Assembly (NCBI GenBank): GCA_026874595.1
Contig: CM049313.1
Location: 20,911,508-20,975,507, forward strand
Direction of reading: 5' to 3'
Source: Sipunculus nudus
Taxonomy: Eukaryota > Annelida > Sipuncula > Golfingiida > Sipunculidae
DNA: 64,000 nucleotides
The notes below the pieces were generated by a model that did no database searches, was not told where the DNA came from, and saw nothing but the letters and a program-made list of their open reading frames with translations. Shown here piece after piece: positions 34,861 to 48,604 of this stretch (within the stretch, counting starts at the first letter, position 1; each line of letters opens with the position of its first letter). Made by a program: the position numbers and the translations under genes.

Positions 34861-37139
34861 AATACACCAGATTTGTTGTGGTAAACCCTAAATAGTTATG
34901 ACTATTTACCTAGGCTCGCATAGTCTGTGAACAGACAAAACTATCTGAGTCTTATTTTATGTGATTTTCTTTAATAAAAATGATCTTTTAACTGGAACCG
35001 AAACTGGACTCATTTTCAAAAAGACTTGGAATTGCAGTAAGTGGAATTGGCCTCGAACTTCGAGTACCCAGCCTTAGACTCGGGTAGTGTGGCTCGACTT
35101 CAACACTGATGCATGGTGTGCTTTTGGTTACAATATCGGTCACGTCGATGTGTGAAAGTAAAACAGAAACAAAATCAATCACAGGTTCACAGGCATTGGC
35201 ACCGTTACGTTGCTTAAGCAGCAAGCACGGTTTTACAAACAGTGGTTGATTAGGTTTACAACAATTGACCTCACCATGAACTTTACGTAACCTTAATAGA
35301 TTATTCATTTAATGATAATCATGAGAATAACTGTTTCATACAGCCAATCAGGTCGCCGATATAACTGTGAACCGTTAGTCACCTGACCGTAATATCATCT
35401 GAAGTCAATGCGACGTCTACGTCATCGACCTTTGTGACATCAATATTACCTCGGTAAAAGCTGTCCCAAGGAAGACTTTCTGTGTAGGAGCGTTTTATGG
35501 GCTCATTATAATAATTAGGTCAAAAGGGCGGAGCATAACGGCTCTGATGGTGAGGTCCATTAAAATCTGAAAATTATCCTTCTCCCAATCAAATGAAGTG
35601 ATGGCTGTTTATTATGTTAAAGTATGCATGTGGATTAACTTACAATTTTCCAACTGGATACGACCAAAGCTAGCTAATAACTGAGTCTAGAACAGACGAA
35701 AGTAGTTAAAATCGTGATCATGTTATGGTCTCTCGCGGTCTTCCCTTTGAATATAACAAAAGATTACTTGGAAAAAAAGAAAATGGGAATTCCTTAATGT
35801 CAATTTCATGCAAAGGACTCTTCATCACTTTTTTTTCATATCTAGTAGTAAAAATGGCGACAAGCCGGTGTTCAGGCTGAATTAAGGTTAATTCACGGAG
35901 AGCATGATAGATGGCGCTAACGTGAGGGCACATGATTGGTTTTTTTTTTTTTTTTTTGGTCCCATGATCACCCCCTTTTCCTGAAGGCCTCAACGTTTTA
36001 AACATTATAAAAATCCTCCTCCTGAGGCTAGTCCCGTGACAAAATCGCACAAACAATTTGAAAGGTTAGACAGGCGGAACTTGAATAGGGTAAACCATAA
36101 CATCGCCGCAACTTATATTTAAGTATCTCAATTGATTACATTGTGGAGCGACGGGTTGTATCTCCTTTTATAACTGACGGTGGTGGCACTCAGCCGTATG
36201 CACGCAACTCCTCTGTGGCCATATCTCAGAAATGCCAGTGTGTTGTCTTGAAGTGTAAAGTTTAATGCTAAGTGCGTTCGAAGGGGGGGGGGGGGGGGGG
36301 GTTGTAAGAAGGGGGGGGGGGGGGCATTTTCTATTATTTCTCAAAAACCCGGAAGATTTTGACATTATTTCGCGAAGGGTTTATCACAGCCCCATGTACG
36401 GAACTAATCCAGTCAACTCCATCAATGTCAACCCGACCAGTGGGAATCCCATCCCGCACATACCCGGCTAAAACTCAAGATTTCGTAATATGTTATTTGC
36501 ATTGACCTATCGCGCACCAGAGCGACTGCCTGGTGTGTGTATTAGGTAAATATTTACACGCTAGGAGACCAAGTAATTAGACCTATTTATTTCCCACGCT
36601 AAAACCGTGTATAAACTATCGCTTGCCAGCTGTTAACGCGTATATAATTTTGCTTTGGATTATACGACACACTGGTTTCTTTGAATGCTTTAATCACAAT
36701 TAAGTTGAGTATGTTTATGCTAGATCTGTCATTCTGTAATGATTAGTACCCTGATTTATTCATATGTTCATATATTCTCTGTGTGACCGAAGATAATGAA
36801 ACAGGTTCTCATTTAATTTCCGCTTTAACCCCCCCCCCAACCACCACAAAAAAAATATATATATATCCACTAAATATTGTGACATTGTGAGTGGGAGCCT
36901 TTCTTATATGTTTCTTACCTACAGGATTTTCGAAAATCCGTTTCTATATTATACACATTTTATTTATATTTCCGCCACATTTCCCGTATAATAAATAATA
37001 TGATAAAATATCGATCGTGTTACATTCAAAGTTTCAATGTTGAGGAGATTAAGTCAGGTTTTACATCTGAAAGATTATTAGGGATTAATAGTTGGACAGA
37101 ATTGGACAGCACAGACTTGCAAACTAGAGATCGAAATTC
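34861..37139. other. Intergenic with G and T tracts
   Basis: GACTCG-type repeat at 34995-35105, a T run at about 35940-35957, and G runs at 36283-36301 (19 G) and 36311-36324 (14 G). No gene is recognised. Confidence 0.6.
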
Positions 37140-37408
37140 TAAGGGATGCAAGCCATGTGGGAGAGGGGGTCCCTATTTTGGGATGCTCCCAAAACCGTGT
37201 TTGCATTCACGTATTCAACCCATATTCCGAGGTTTATTCGTGCATAAGCGACTTTAATATTATGAATATTTCTTGATGACGTTTCTGAATCCAGTTCACA
37301 TGCATGATCCACACCAAAATCTTATCGATTCTTTATTGGCCGATTCCCGAAAATCCCTGAAAATATCATGATATTCCGTTCATGATTGCGTGAATTATAT
37401 TGTGAACA

Positions 37409-37439
<31 letters not shown>

Positions 37440-37480
37440 GAATGGGTATGAACGTATACCCTCCTTGCGGAGGCAATTAC
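37140..37480 (-). repeat. Dispersed repeat family, copy 2 (inverted)
   Basis: Reverse-oriented relative of 23250-23530. It ends with an (AC)n run at about 37411-37438, the complement of the GT-rich opening of the other copies. Confidence 0.8.
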
Positions 37481-38019
37481 AGTCAGTTTATTATGTCTTT
37501 CGAATCTGTCAGACACAATGAGACTGCTGCTTTGAATGAAGTGCAGATCATGTGTCTATAACAAGATGGCAGTGATATCCCGGTAAACACAGTACAAAAT
37601 ATGATAAAATCAGGGATTTGCCTGGACCAAACAATCCGAGTGAGATAAACCAAATAGAAAGGAAGTGAATATGCGTAGACAACAAAATATTGCCCCATGG
37701 ACAACTCTGTATGAAGCAAGTTATACTTAGCTGTATTATATACACTGACAACATCGTGGCTGTTCAAACCGTATTGTTTGATGGTAAATAGGAGGTACGT
37801 GGTTATACTGTGATGTAGATAACAGTGTTTTTATAATGGTGGATTATACTGTTTTGCTTGACAAGATGGCTACGTGATTACCGCATGCAGGCACTAAATG
37901 GGTAAAGAGATGCTACATAATAACTGCTACCTACTCAAATACCACCCTTTCCCCAAGACACTTATTCTAGTCTAAGTTGAGACAGCTTGGGTATGCGTTA
38001 ATTCCCAATTGTGTGTTTG

Positions 38020-38245
38020 TTTTTGTGTGTGTTTTCACAACATAACTCATCCGAATATTCAAGGAATCTCATGAAATAGTCTGAGCATTTAGGGAATAGG
38101 CTTATGAAGAATTGGATAGAATTTTGTGTGGATCCAGTACATGATTAATATCTAGGAACGTCATCAAGGAATATTCACAAATGTACAGTCACTTATACAC
38201 GAATAAACCTGGGAATATGGGCCGAATAAGTGAATTGTGGAGGTA
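38020..38245 (+). repeat. Dispersed repeat family, copy 3
   Basis: Same orientation as the 23250 copy: gtgtgtgttttcacaacata through acctgggaatatgggccg. Positions 37481-38019 show nothing recognisable. Confidence 0.8.
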
Positions 38246-39434
38246 TGCATTCATTAGAATGCAGATTTCTATAATGTATGTGTATTGTCTATTGTCTAAA
38301 TATAACCTGATGTTTATCGGTCAGTGGTTTATGATGAACTAAATGTATTAAGTTCTGGGAAAAGACATCCTTAAATAATTGTCATGGAGCTGTCTCTACA
38401 GACAAAGGGATTTTCCTTTTCAACAAATAAAAAAAATCATATAATTCACTTTTAAACCAATAATGTGAAGGATTATGGTGTCATCCTGTATGGTGTCATC
38501 GCTCTTATAAATTCAGTGAGAGTGGTCGTTTATTGGACAGAGATTTGTGACTGGTTCGACATAATTGCCACCCTGTGGCCACTGGGCAAGTTTTTCTCTT
38601 TTTTTGCCCAAATGGCGCATTCTCGTCACAAAGGAATATTGGGTACAACTTTAGATAACATTTTAGAATCAATGAAGGTTTGGGTTGTTTGCCTTCCTGA
38701 GAGAATCTAAAAATATCTTTATTTATTCCCTTAATTAGAGTAAATGTATTAAATGACAATTGTTCACTAAACTACCATTATAACCATGATTTCGACATAC
38801 GACCTATGACATCCGGATTTTAGTTTGTACGCAAAATGGCAGCCCCCATGAGCGGTCTCGAGAAACTGGTAGAAATACACCTGTCAGGGTACAAGGGTGT
38901 CGGGATGCGGAATTAAAGCACTCCGAGGACAGGTCCAGGCGGGAATTTATCTGAGAGAGATTGATGGCAAGGGAACGTGTCTCTACAATGTTTAGACGGG
39001 AATAATGCTTTCTGTACCACGCCCAAATCCTGAATCATAGTGGGATATGAGAAAGAGAGTACCTTAGGTAAACCTAAGTTAGATAAGGGAATAGCAGAAT
39101 ATCGCACTACTGATAAAAGGGAAATTTAGGATTCATCAAAATATTGTAGACTACATTCAATGTTTCAACGGGAGAATATCGCACTACTGATATAAGGGAA
39201 ACTTAGGATTCACCAAAATAACGTAGAATATATTCAACGTTTCACGCCCTGAGTAAAACTATCAGGAATTAAGCTTTAAGAGTATTCAATGGACGCTCAA
39301 AATATTTTAAGAAATAGCTGCTGATGCATTTATATCTTTAAAACTTTCGTTCAATGAACAATCTTTAAAGAGTGCAGGGTTCGTAATCACAATCAAAGCG
39401 CGTGCAACATTATATATAGAACCACACAAATGTG
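38246..39434. repeat. Intergenic with a 77-bp tandem duplication
   Basis: Positions 39096-39172 and 39173-39248 are two diverged copies of a 77-bp unit beginning agaatatcgcactactgat. A short frame at 38839 (MAAPMSGLEKLVEIH) has a good start context but stops after 26 codons, and I could not confirm it. Confidence 0.6.
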
Positions 39435-39450
39435 TTGAAAGAGGAGAGCT

Positions 39451-39456
39451 TTTATT
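39451..39456 (-). terminator. Polyadenylation signal for the Asp-rich gene
   Basis: AATAAA on the minus strand, about 300 bp after the stop codon at 39754. Confidence 0.6.
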
Positions 39457-39753
39457 GAGATACTTATATTTAATTTCATTTTTTAAATTTACTCCTTGCT
39501 GGAAGATTTAATTAAGATTTAACATACAGCAGTATGAGGAATACATTAAATGATAGCAAAGTAAACTTTTTTATGGCATATTTTTGAGCTGCATCAAATA
39601 GTTTAATAAAAATTGTTACTTCTGTTGATTTCTACTTTCCTTTTGATCGACAAGGTGCATTAATTAACTTAAAGAAAACGAATGAAGGGCAAGTGCGACC
39701 TGAATGTATCTTCTCTCTGTTATTACCGCCAGTCGTGCGGAAGGATTTGCCAT

Positions 39754-40349
39754 TTAGATCTTTTTCAGCAGATCCATCAATTCCCTCTCACGCTCCTTGG
39801 CTGTACCTTTGTTTTCATCATCTATACCCCCCTGTCTCTTGCTGGTCTCTACATCAGTGCTGTCCGGACGCTCCTCATCACGTGAGCTGAATCTATCATC
39901 ACCGTCATCACCGTCGTCGTTGTACGGATCATCATCGTCATCACTGTCATCATCACCATCACTGTCATCTCTCTGAACATCATCAACATCACTTTCATCA
40001 CTGTCATCTCTCTGAATATCATCATCGTCATCGCCATCATGATCATCACTTTCATTTCTCTTAACCTCATCATCATCATCATCATCGCCATCATCACCTT
40101 CATCTTCCTCATCTATAGCATCCAAAAGTTCTTCATCATCATTTTCGTCCTCTTTATCACTACCATGAAGAATATCGGCTGCGTCATCAACAGCATCAAA
40201 AAGGTCGTCATCATTTTCGTCAAACTCGCTGGTCTCGTCATCCTCCTCACTGCTTGCGTCAACCACTTTACTGTTGACGTCATCGGCCTGCGCTGCCTGC
40301 TCCTCTAGAAACTCCCTCTCGCGCAGGTCGTCCTCAATACTGCCGCCAT
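39754..40349 (-). CDS. Asp-rich gene last exon
   Basis: The acceptor ATAATATTATACAG precedes it, and its first two bases complete an Asp codon with the previous exon. The exon opens GGSIEDDLREREFLEEQ and then becomes a GAT/GAC codon tract. The tract may expand or contract by slippage, seen as TCATCA runs on the plus strand. Basic cleavage-like sites KR occur at EVKRNE and SKRQGG. Confidence 0.88.
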
Positions 40350-40682
40350 CTGTATAATATTATGTTATTCATAAATTTATAAGAATAAAATAATTATGGT
40401 CATTATTTTGATATGCCTTGTTGCATGAAATAAACTATATATACATGTAAAGAATGATAATATAGTACCGAAAGAAACAATAAATCAATTGAACATTAAA
40501 AGATCTGCGTGTACATATACATATGTATTTATATGTATAAATTAATGGTATATCCGTGTTAGTCTGTAGTTATAGTGTAGGTAAAGAGAAAGAGTGCATG
40601 ACGACTTTTAGATAGACTAACTAAAAGTAAGTTCATGAACAAGTTAGTCTATCTAAAAGGCGTCACTCTTTCTCTTTACCTA

Positions 40683-40750
<68 letters not shown>

Positions 40751-43700
40751 TTATGTATGTATAAGATTAATATTGAAATTATCATTATTATTATTATTAC
40801 TAATATTATTATTATAATTAATTCATCTGCTAACTGTGACTAAAACGACCCCATCAAGTCTTGCTTCGTAGACCAAAATAGTTATCAAATGATACACTAT
40901 ATTTTAAGTGAAGGACCTGGTTATGTTTAGTTTGTATTGATGAAACAATATTCTCACCATTTCTGTCGGAACTGTCCGGTGCTATGACACCCTTGATGAA
41001 GGTATCTGGTTTGTCATCCTGAAATTAGAAACAAAGTTACAGTTCTACATATACTAAACATCGGTTTATAGACGAACCTCTTATTTTTGATTCAGTCGAG
41101 TCCACACCATCCGAATTCGAGTCCAAGTCCGAGTCCAGGAAACTCGAGTCCAAGTCCGAGTTCTTGAGGTTCGAGTCCAAGTCCACCTCCTTCGAGTCAA
41201 AGTCATTTGGAACCTGAGTCCAAGTCCGTGTCCAATAAAAATAAAAAAAAAAAATAACCTTAAATAGAAAACCCAGATTATCATGTATATTTAGTCCACA
41301 CATGTTTTTACTATAATGGTTAATTATATCCATAGCTCTCGATGCTGTGCAAATTATGTATATATAGTGATATTATTTTGTAATATTCTGCATGTCAGTA
41401 CACACATGTATACATAAGTCTTTTTAATATGAGACAGAGTTGTTTTCTATTGGACTCCAGATGGACTCGGCCTGATTTCTCAGGTCCTGACCTCCGAGTC
41501 CGGTTCCAAGTCCGAGTCCAGGACCCTCGAGTCAAAGTCCTGGTCATGTCCTTTAAAGACTTGGACTCGAGTCTTACGTCAGTGTTTGTGTAGACTTGGA
41601 TTGTCGTGAGCTTGCTATGACTGTCTGCTTGACCTGTGCTATATCACAAGAAAAATGCACTCCAATCCCGTCTGATACATAACACATTACGATGCATTTT
41701 AAAGATCATCTGTCAATTATTTTAGCTAAAAATACATTTATATGCTTCCACCATTGGATATTTTTTTTATATTTATAGAATAAAACATGTGAAATATGCA
41801 AATTTAAAAGCTAACATAAAAATATACATTTCTTCTGAATCACAACATTTCTGTTATATTATCAGCCCGCATACGCTAGTTCAAAGAGCGTGGCATACTA
41901 CATTCAGACTTGAAATATGTATTGATTCTACCTAATTAAGGGGATTTCTTTATTCATGTTTGGGTAAAATAGTTTATTGGGTGGGCCTATCGAGTGAAAT
42001 CAATTTTCTGTTTGCGCTAGATCTCCAATATGTCTGATATTCAAATGCAATATTAGTCACAGTAAGACCTCGGCTTTTCTTTTCTTTTCAACATAACGAC
42101 CAAGAATTATGCAGTATGAGCAACACTGGCTTAATCATATTCTCCAGCCAATGCTTTGCTGTGTGGTTTCCTCTAGCTTTGATTCAAGCTACTTGGTGAG
42201 TTCTTCACAGCTGTGCGCATTTTCAATATATCACGAGAGCTCCTCCACAACAATGCGCATAGCTTTGGCATTTTGGGGGAAGCTTTTCCCTGAAAGCATC
42301 CTAAGTACAACACCAAATGCCGATTTCATGATGTCCTCAAGACGAACGGTCCCTACAAAACTTTTAAGGAAATGCATTTCTCCTAGTCGTAGGGTAAAAT
42401 TCTCACCAAACAAATCAGGGTACAGCCATTTTACATGGATCCCAACTCTGTACAGCTGTAGATCTGCGGTCAAAATAGTACAGGGTTGTCTTGTCATATT
42501 TGTTAACCTCTTGGCTTCAGTCATCGCAGTTTTTAATGCTGTTGGTCTCATGGTGTCATGTTGTTTAGAGGTCGATAAGGAATCCTAGTCTTTGGTTTTG
42601 ATGCGTGACCTTGTTCTCTTGCAAGCTAAGTATTGAAGCTTCAATACTCTGCGGTTAAAGAATAGCTAGTGACTGCTTTTAGAAATTCAAAGTCTACTGT
42701 TTTTTTTACCTAAAGTTGATCAGTGCCTGCTGCACTAGCATCTTTAGCGGAAGGGCTGCCTTTCCAGTCACAGTGTTGGGCATAGGTGGCTTCTTTGGAC
42801 CATGATAGTAGGAGACGGGAATATCATTTTTCGGTATCCTCCTTTCTTATCCTAAGAATGCAAATATCTTCATCCTGCCCAACACCCGGACTATCACCAG
42901 ACTGTATTAGGATAAGTGCGAAGGCATTTGTGGATGCAAGGCAGTTTGGTAAGAAATATTTGCATCAAAATTGTCTATAACAACTTGCACTAAGACATGA
43001 ATCTCTGATCGTCCCAATCGTTTAGGGTTTGGTTCATTATCTGACTTCCTCCAAGGGTGGATACTTGCGAACCGGGGACTCTCAATGAATTACCCGTTTG
43101 AGACCAACAAAAGAAAAACACACTGCGTGTGTATTTGTTATACCGTATATGGCAGGGCCAATAGTATTTTATTAAACTGGGCTATTGCCCTTTTAGAATG
43201 ACAGTTTCCTCATACAGAGGTTGCTGTTGTACTAAATACAGACTTGATACACACACTGGAACTGGGAAACGTCTGACCAAAATCGTACTGGTTTCAATGA
43301 ATTTCTCTCCTCCCCCCGCCCCCCCCCCCCCAACTAAACAAACAACAAAACTAGGGTAGGGCCAAAAATATTTGTTATATCAAAAAGGGTCTTGAATATT
43401 TTAATATTTGTAGCAGCAATCTTGGACTCCATCTTAATAATGTATCAACTAAATTAATTTCTTATGGCCGAATTTTATTCCTTGGTTTAGGAGCAAAAAT
43501 ATATAAATTGTCTCGAAGAATAAAAGAGTAATAAGTATGTTGGTGATAGGCGACCATCTTTGAAATAGGAAACCAAGGGGTCCTCTACGCTCTTTGCACA
43601 GCGCTTTACCTATAGGCCTACAACCTATATCGTAAGCGCTGTTTGTTTTGACCTCGTATCTCTACACCAGAGGGGAGCACTGTATTTTGGTCCAATCAGA

Positions 43701-46700
43701 TGAGACCCTCTCCTGGAAGACATTTCGTTTTGACTGACAACTCATTGCCCCGGCGACCGTTTGAACAGGCCACAGGCTCAGAAAGAATGCTCAACGTGTG
43801 CTTTCTGGGCGGAACCTGATGTCTGTCGAGTGTTTGTTGACTGGCATTTGGTTGGCTGCTAGTCACATCAGCAGTTTTTTTTTCAGCAGACAGGCCCATG
43901 AGCACCTGGTGCTTAAGTGCATCATAAACGGTCAAAGCAGGCAGTGGGAAAATCAGTAGCTTCTTTACAATCGCAAGATTTCGGCTGCCTTGGGAGCGTA
44001 GGGTCCCTTAAAATTCGTAATTCTTAGAATCCTTGGCCCCTAAACCCTTGGATAGAATAAGAAAATGTTTGTAATACCGGTATGACAAAAAGGAAAAGAG
44101 GTATAGGTAGATTTTAAGATTTGGCGGCCATCTTGAAAATGGAAAAACCAAGGGTCCTATAAGATATTTAATGGCCTCAATATATTCCTTGTCCCTGCAA
44201 ACCCTGGTTTAGAAAACAAAGATTTGTGTAATATGTCAAATAATAAAAGGGTAATAGGTATTTTCATAATTTGGCCGCCATCTTGGCCGCCATCTTGGAA
44301 ATGGGAAAACCAGGGGTCCTATAAAATTTTTAATGGCTTCATTAGATTCTTTGGCCCTGAAAACCCTGCATTAGGAACGAAAATCTTTGTAATATGTCAA
44401 ATAATAAAAGAGTTACAGGTACTAACTAGATATATCTTGGCACCGCAGGTGCCATAGTATCCCCAGACAATTAATCCCCCCCCCCCCCCCTTTAAGAATA
44501 GGCCCCCCATCTTCAGCAACAATAAATATCAGACCACACTCATAGAAAAGGTCATTCTCATAGAAAAGGTCATGATCCAAATTTCAATATACATCATCCC
44601 CTAACCCATGTCTATGTAAATGCAAGAAATCTGTCCATTAGTTTTTGACTTATAATGCTCACAGTACTGATAAATGGCAATGATGGGGTATTAAACGGCA
44701 CGAAAACAAGTAAAAGAATAACAGGTGGCGCCACCTGTTTCCGGTACATGACAATACTTTCCAAGATCTTCGAACATGTTGATTTTTGGACCAATGCATG
44801 CATCCCTTATTGAGATATTAATGATTTTGTGTAATTTTCACCATATATGGCAATATTCAAGGTCAAGGCCACTCTAATAGGAAAGGTCATGACCCCAATT
44901 TATATATACATCATCCCATAACCCATGTCTATGTATATGCATAATATGAAAGAAATCTGTCCATAAGTTTTTGACTTATAATGCTCACAGGTTATAAATG
45001 TACTGTTAAGTGGCAATGATGGGGTATTAAACGGCACGAAAACAAGTAAAAGAATAACAGGTGGCGCCACCTGCTTCCGGTACATGACATTACTATCCAA
45101 GATCTTCGGTCAAGTTGATTTTTGGACCAATGCATGCATCCCTTATTGAGAAATTAATGATTTTGTGTGATTTTCACCATATATGGCAATATTCAAGGTC
45201 AAGGCCACTCTCATAGGAAAGGTCATGACCCCATTTAAATAAACATCATCCCATAACCCATATCTATGTATTTGCATAATATGAAAGGAATCTGTCCATT
45301 AGTTTTCGACTTATAATGCTCACAGTACTGTCAAGTAGCAATTTTGGGGATATTAAACGGCATGAAAACAAGTAAAGAATAATAGGTGGGGCCACCAGTT
45401 TCTAGAACATGACAACCCTATCCATGATCTTCGATCAACTTGATTTTGGGATCAATCCATGCAAGTTTTCTTGAGATATTTAAGAATTTGTGTGATTTTC
45501 CCCAAAATTGAACCTATTCAAGGTCAAGGTCACTCTTCTAGTGGAGGTCATGACCTCATTTTAAATAGGCGTCGTCCTCTCACCCATATCTATACATATA
45601 CCAAGTTTGGAAAAGATCCGTGAAATATTTTTTGAGTTATTGTGTCCAAAAGAAATCTCTGCGGCTGCGGCGGCGGCGGCGGCGGCGCGACCGTGCCTAA
45701 ACCATAGTATCTCCAGACTATGTCTGGCGATACAATGATTTGGTGGCCATCTTGGACGCCATCTTGAATTTTTCAAATTCCTCAAGGGGAGGGTGGCACC
45801 CGTCGGATTTTAAATCAGAACCCCCTAGAGGGTCAAAATCCACTGAGAACAACTATGCACCAAATTTTGCACTACTTCGTCCAAAAAATCAGCGTTTTTC
45901 CACCAGACTATAGAGATCTTCAAGATGTTACAAACGTCAAACACCAGTCCAATATCGCATAAAGTGGCAGGGAAGCAGTGAGCAATGAACCCAGTGAATG
46001 ACGTAATTAACTTCCCTCATTCTAACACGAGTGTTGATAAAGGAATGCTGGGATTGTACACTCCGAGCACCCCTCCGCGAGAGGTCGTTTCTACTCTTCC
46101 CCATTACTTGTCTCTACTGCATGTCAAACTTTAATATAAATATTTATTACATTTTAAGGAAAAACATGTTAACATTACACATCTGTTAGCTTATAAAAAT
46201 TAACTTATTCCGTGAAGTCCTTTCTACAATAGCACCCATGCTTATATATGTAGTTTGCCTTGAAACAATTCTTACCCGCCATATTTGAACGGACTACATA
46301 GCCCTCTTCACTACATTTATACCTACGCCGCTGGTGTAAGTAGAAGCCCTGGTGCATTGTGGGTGGGTGATTTTGACGCCCACATACCTTAACTATCAGA
46401 GTCGTACTCTTGTGAGTCTGATTATGTGCAGTGTGGTGGTAGAAAAATAGACTGGCCCAGTCGGCGCAATGGTTAAAACATAATTCCACTCACTAACAGA
46501 GTCCTGAAACTTCTCTTGCTGAGTCGCATGGTTAAATTTAAGGGGCCCAGTCACCTATAAAGCATGTTGAATTATCACGAAAAATAGCTTCTTCCCTTTA
46601 AAATATACTTGTACTTGCCAAAATATTGCCTTGAAACCGTTTGGTTACTCCTGTAAACGAGTGTTAAAAACAGTTGACCGGGCTCGATAACAGGCGTCAA

Positions 46701-48553
46701 CATAAAACAGCGCGTGCATCGCTGAGCCTAAAACCCCGCCAATCATGAGATGCCCTGACTGACTTGGCCAAAAAAATGCAATACATGTTCCCGCTGGCTG
46801 AACCATCGCGTGCTGTGGTTCACAATCGGACCTCCGGTCACGCGTCCTTTTCATGACGGCAAAGTATATACATGTGTAACTAAAGTACGGCTCTCTGATC
46901 GACTATTTCATGAGAGCTGGCACTGAGTTACGTCTCTCGATACATGGAATCAGGTTTTATTTAGTAGCAAACGTAAATACTCAAGCCTAGTCAGGGCTAG
47001 CAGAAAAGAAGTGAAAAATGAACCCTGTAAATGACAGAACTTCCGTCAATCACACGCAGTGGGAGATAAAGGAATGCTTGGATTGTACCCTATATGATAA
47101 ACCACGAAACTAGAATTCATCTGGTGTACATGGGCATCTCCATTTTTTATCACCAAGTAAAAAAATTGAAGTAATCATATCAGCATCATCTAATAATATG
47201 AAATACACTGTTGAAAATTATGCATCACCACAATACACCAACAGTAATGTCCAACCTCAAACCAGAACACTGAGTGTACAACAATTTACATCAGTTGGTC
47301 ATTACATTTGTTGCACATGAGAATCTCAAACTAGATATGTTGAGACTTGGCACGGCAGAACATTTTAATAAAGTATTATTCCATGATTCATAAAGCCTTT
47401 TTTATTGATAAAAGGTAGCATATTATGAATTGCATTTACATTTGATAATTATATGTTTCATACTCTGCATTTAAATGCATATGCAATCGCAAAGCTACTT
47501 TTAGCTCTGCATTTAAATGCAAATGCGATATTTTCAAATGCAAAAGCAACCCTGGTAACCGCGAGTAAAAAAGCACTTTTCTCAATATGGATGTACTCGA
47601 GGTAAATGAAACGTGATATGCTTTTAAGTTCTGGGCAGCCGAAATCAACATTGGGGGGATATTTGGTTGGGGGGGGGGGGGGGTATTTCATGTTTAGTCA
47701 AATACACACTTGTCGTCGCTCTGTGAGTGTGGTGACGCTTTTTGTTACTCTGTTTACACTCCGTGAACGCTAAATCCGGATTTAATATGAATTCAGCCTG
47801 GATTGTCATTTAACATGAAACAAAAAACATGGACAGATCCAAAATTCCATACACCGAAAAAACTAGTAAAGATCCAAGCCAGATACCACATGTGACATAA
47901 CACTTTCGATACTGTCACGAGGCTGCACAACGGTCCTGAAATCACAATGGACTTAGTGTTAGTACCAGCTAGCCTATCAATTGTGGAATCTGACTTCCCT
48001 GAACTTAATATACATAAACAACGTGGCACTGATATGTGTAACGTGACTATTTCTTATCAATTTATGCGAGAAAAACGAACCACTCATAAATCCAGGTCAT
48101 ACCCACAGACACCATACTGGTTGCTAAACAAAAAATATTTTTTTAAATATTAACATTAATAAATTATTTGTATGTTCTAATATGCTATTTATCAGTGCAT
48201 AACATACATGCACATATTTTTAATTTACATGCATACATACAGACAGACAAACACGCAGGAACTCACATATTCACAAGCACATTCTGACATACGCACACTT
48301 TAAACCATACGAATCTGGAATAGCGGTCCTAAAGCGCATGCATCCGCTCAAAAACATTGATCAAGGTCTTTTCTGGTCTGTGTCCGAACCTGATACCAGG
48401 CAAACCGACAAATAAACTTAAACGGGTGAAAAATAACTTTTAAAATAATCTTTAACTGTAATTATTTGAAAGAGGTTAATTAGGTTGATGGGGATGGAGG
48501 GAGGATGAGTTGACGGTAGCTCGATCAGCCTTGGTATCCGTAAACAACACACA

Positions 48554-48604
<51 letters not shown>

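Noticed and set aside
39849-40112. Met-rich minus-strand frame (repeated MMMM)
   Set aside because: Alternative frame of the Asp codon tract; the Asp frame has the signal-peptide and exon support.
40039-40308. Plus-strand Ile-rich frame opposite the acidic exon
   Set aside because: Antisense shadow of GAT/GAC codons.
41037-41333. 98-codon minus frame with DLDS repeats as an extra exon of the acidic gene
   Set aside because: It stops before the next exon and lacks a usable donor; the repeat type is dispersed elsewhere in the window.
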